From positions 1 to 64,000 of the forward strand of contig RCAB01000075.1 in the NCBI GenBank assembly GCA_003640385.1: a stretch of 64,000 nucleotides of DNA. The letters are read 5' to 3'. The DNA is from Setaria digitata (taxonomy: Eukaryota > Nematoda > Chromadorea > Rhabditida > Setariidae). The notes below the pieces were generated by a model that did no database searches, had not been told where the DNA came from, and saw nothing but the letters and a program-made list of their open reading frames with translations. This document shows, piece by piece, positions 62,931 to 64,000 of the stretch. Both the position numbers and the translations under genes were made by a program. Each line of letters begins with the position of its first letter. Positions within the stretch are counted from its first letter, which is position 1.

Positions 62931-64000
62931 CGGCAAATAAATAAATAAACTGATTAATTTAAAGTGTAGTGACCGTGTAATGATTAGTAAGAAAACATCA
63001 GGAAGTGAACCAAACTATGACTAAAAGTTTACATCACTAAGACAATTTCACATATATATATATTTATATATAAATTACAAGCTACAGTGCATTTCTTTCG
63101 AGCTACAGTAATTCCACATGTTAAGGGTAAGTTAATTGTAAAAGGATTTCCTCAATTAGCGTTACCATATTATAAACATATTTATGCATTCATTATGCGT
63201 AATTACAAGAATTTCTGGAAAAAAATTTTAACAATATGAAAAATCAAGATATAATTTTCATATTTTCCATAAAAAATTTAAATTAAAGGAAAAAAAAAAA
63301 ACAGAGGAACACTTCGTTCTATAATCAAACAGAAATTGTGACATTACAAACAGTCAAAGAGGCGGAGAATTTTACAGCTTCCATTTCTTTAGACAAAATA
63401 AAGCGAAAAAAAAAAAAAAAAAGAAAAAAAAAAGAAAAAAAACTACTTGAAATAATAAATTTGCGTGGAATAAGAAATTATGATGAAAGTGTACGACACC
63501 CTCTCATTCTGTTTGCTTCCTCTTACATTTCCCGAATTTAATTTCCTCCCATAGTTTTGAAAACTTTAATTAATGAAAAAACAAACAAACAAATAATAGC
63601 AATTAGATCAACTTTTTTTGTTTTCATTTTTTGAATATTAAATATTCCTGAAACAATAATAATTAAACTCCATTACTGGTTGAGTAAAATAATGAAGTAA
63701 TGATACTGTATATGATGATTGGAATGAAGCTTGCGAGATTGTCAAAACAACAAAAATGATCTGGATTTTTTATCAAATTACTTTTATTGTTGAATTAAGA
63801 TAGCTCTCGTCAGTTCAGAATTCAGGATGTTATATTGTATCACTTCAGCGTATTAGAACAATCCCGTTCGTTTGTCATCAGCAACGATGATTAAAAAAAA
63901 AAATGAAAACAATTCGACGAAGATCTAACCATCGTGTTCATGCTAACCGCTCCAGGAAAATTTTTTAGATATTTAGGGCTCAATTACAGAACCGTAATTC
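59641..64000. other. AT-rich region without recognised genes
   Basis: Contains T and A runs, an AT microsatellite (59955-59977), a near-perfect 50-base hairpin at 60213-60262 and CT-rich patches near 61340-61410. No exon, tRNA or domain was recognised up to the window end. Confidence 0.5.
60213..60262. repeat. Near-perfect hairpin, 23-nt arms, 4-nt loop
   Basis: The arms AATGATAACATTACTCAAGC(TTA) and (TAA)GCCTGAGTAGTGTTATCATT pair along all 23 positions with only two mismatches. Both are G-U pairs if transcribed on the strand shown. It lies in otherwise featureless AT-rich sequence. Confidence 0.85.

Overview
The window is eukaryotic nuclear DNA. It is AT-rich and full of poly(A)/poly(T) runs and microsatellites. 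Short coding exons are bounded by GT...TTTCAG introns, and several first exons begin right after a splice acceptor, as expected for spliced-leader trans-splicing. Together with the protein content, this points to a nematode. A filarial-type (clade III) worm is my inference and was not tested by a search.

Five multi-exon protein genes can be built with junctions in phase. (1) An RBFOX/FOX-1 splicing regulator lies on the + strand (about 1498-8455), with a complete RRM and the family C-terminus. (2) An RMND5-type E3 ubiquitin ligase subunit of the GID/CTLH complex lies on the - strand (11797-13933), tail to tail with the first. (3) A single-pass immunoglobulin-superfamily membrane protein with signal peptide, transmembrane segment and PDZ-ligand-like tail lies on the + strand (31176-36614). 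(4) A four-span TMEM127-like membrane protein lies on the - strand (40062-42408). (5) A two-finger C2H2 zinc finger protein with a long Ser/Thr/Asn-rich middle lies on the - strand (50105-58701), below a GC-rich 5' flank.

The gaps between genes are AT-rich and mostly without recognisable content. One exception is 20.76-23.28 kb on the + strand, where exon-like pieces resemble the N-terminal and central domains of elongation factor TFIIS but do not join cleanly. I call this a divergent or decayed copy with low confidence. No tRNA, rRNA, CRISPR array, transposase or reverse transcriptase was recognised.

The genes do not form an obvious pathway. The points most worth a second look are the splicing-regulatory features of the RBFOX gene (TGCATG clusters, a tandem acceptor, possible alternative exons), a copied exon-end/donor block in the Ig gene, alternative C-termini there, an insertion in the RMND5 RING, two strong hairpins, and the TFIIS-like remnant. 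I found no convincing novel multi-gene system.
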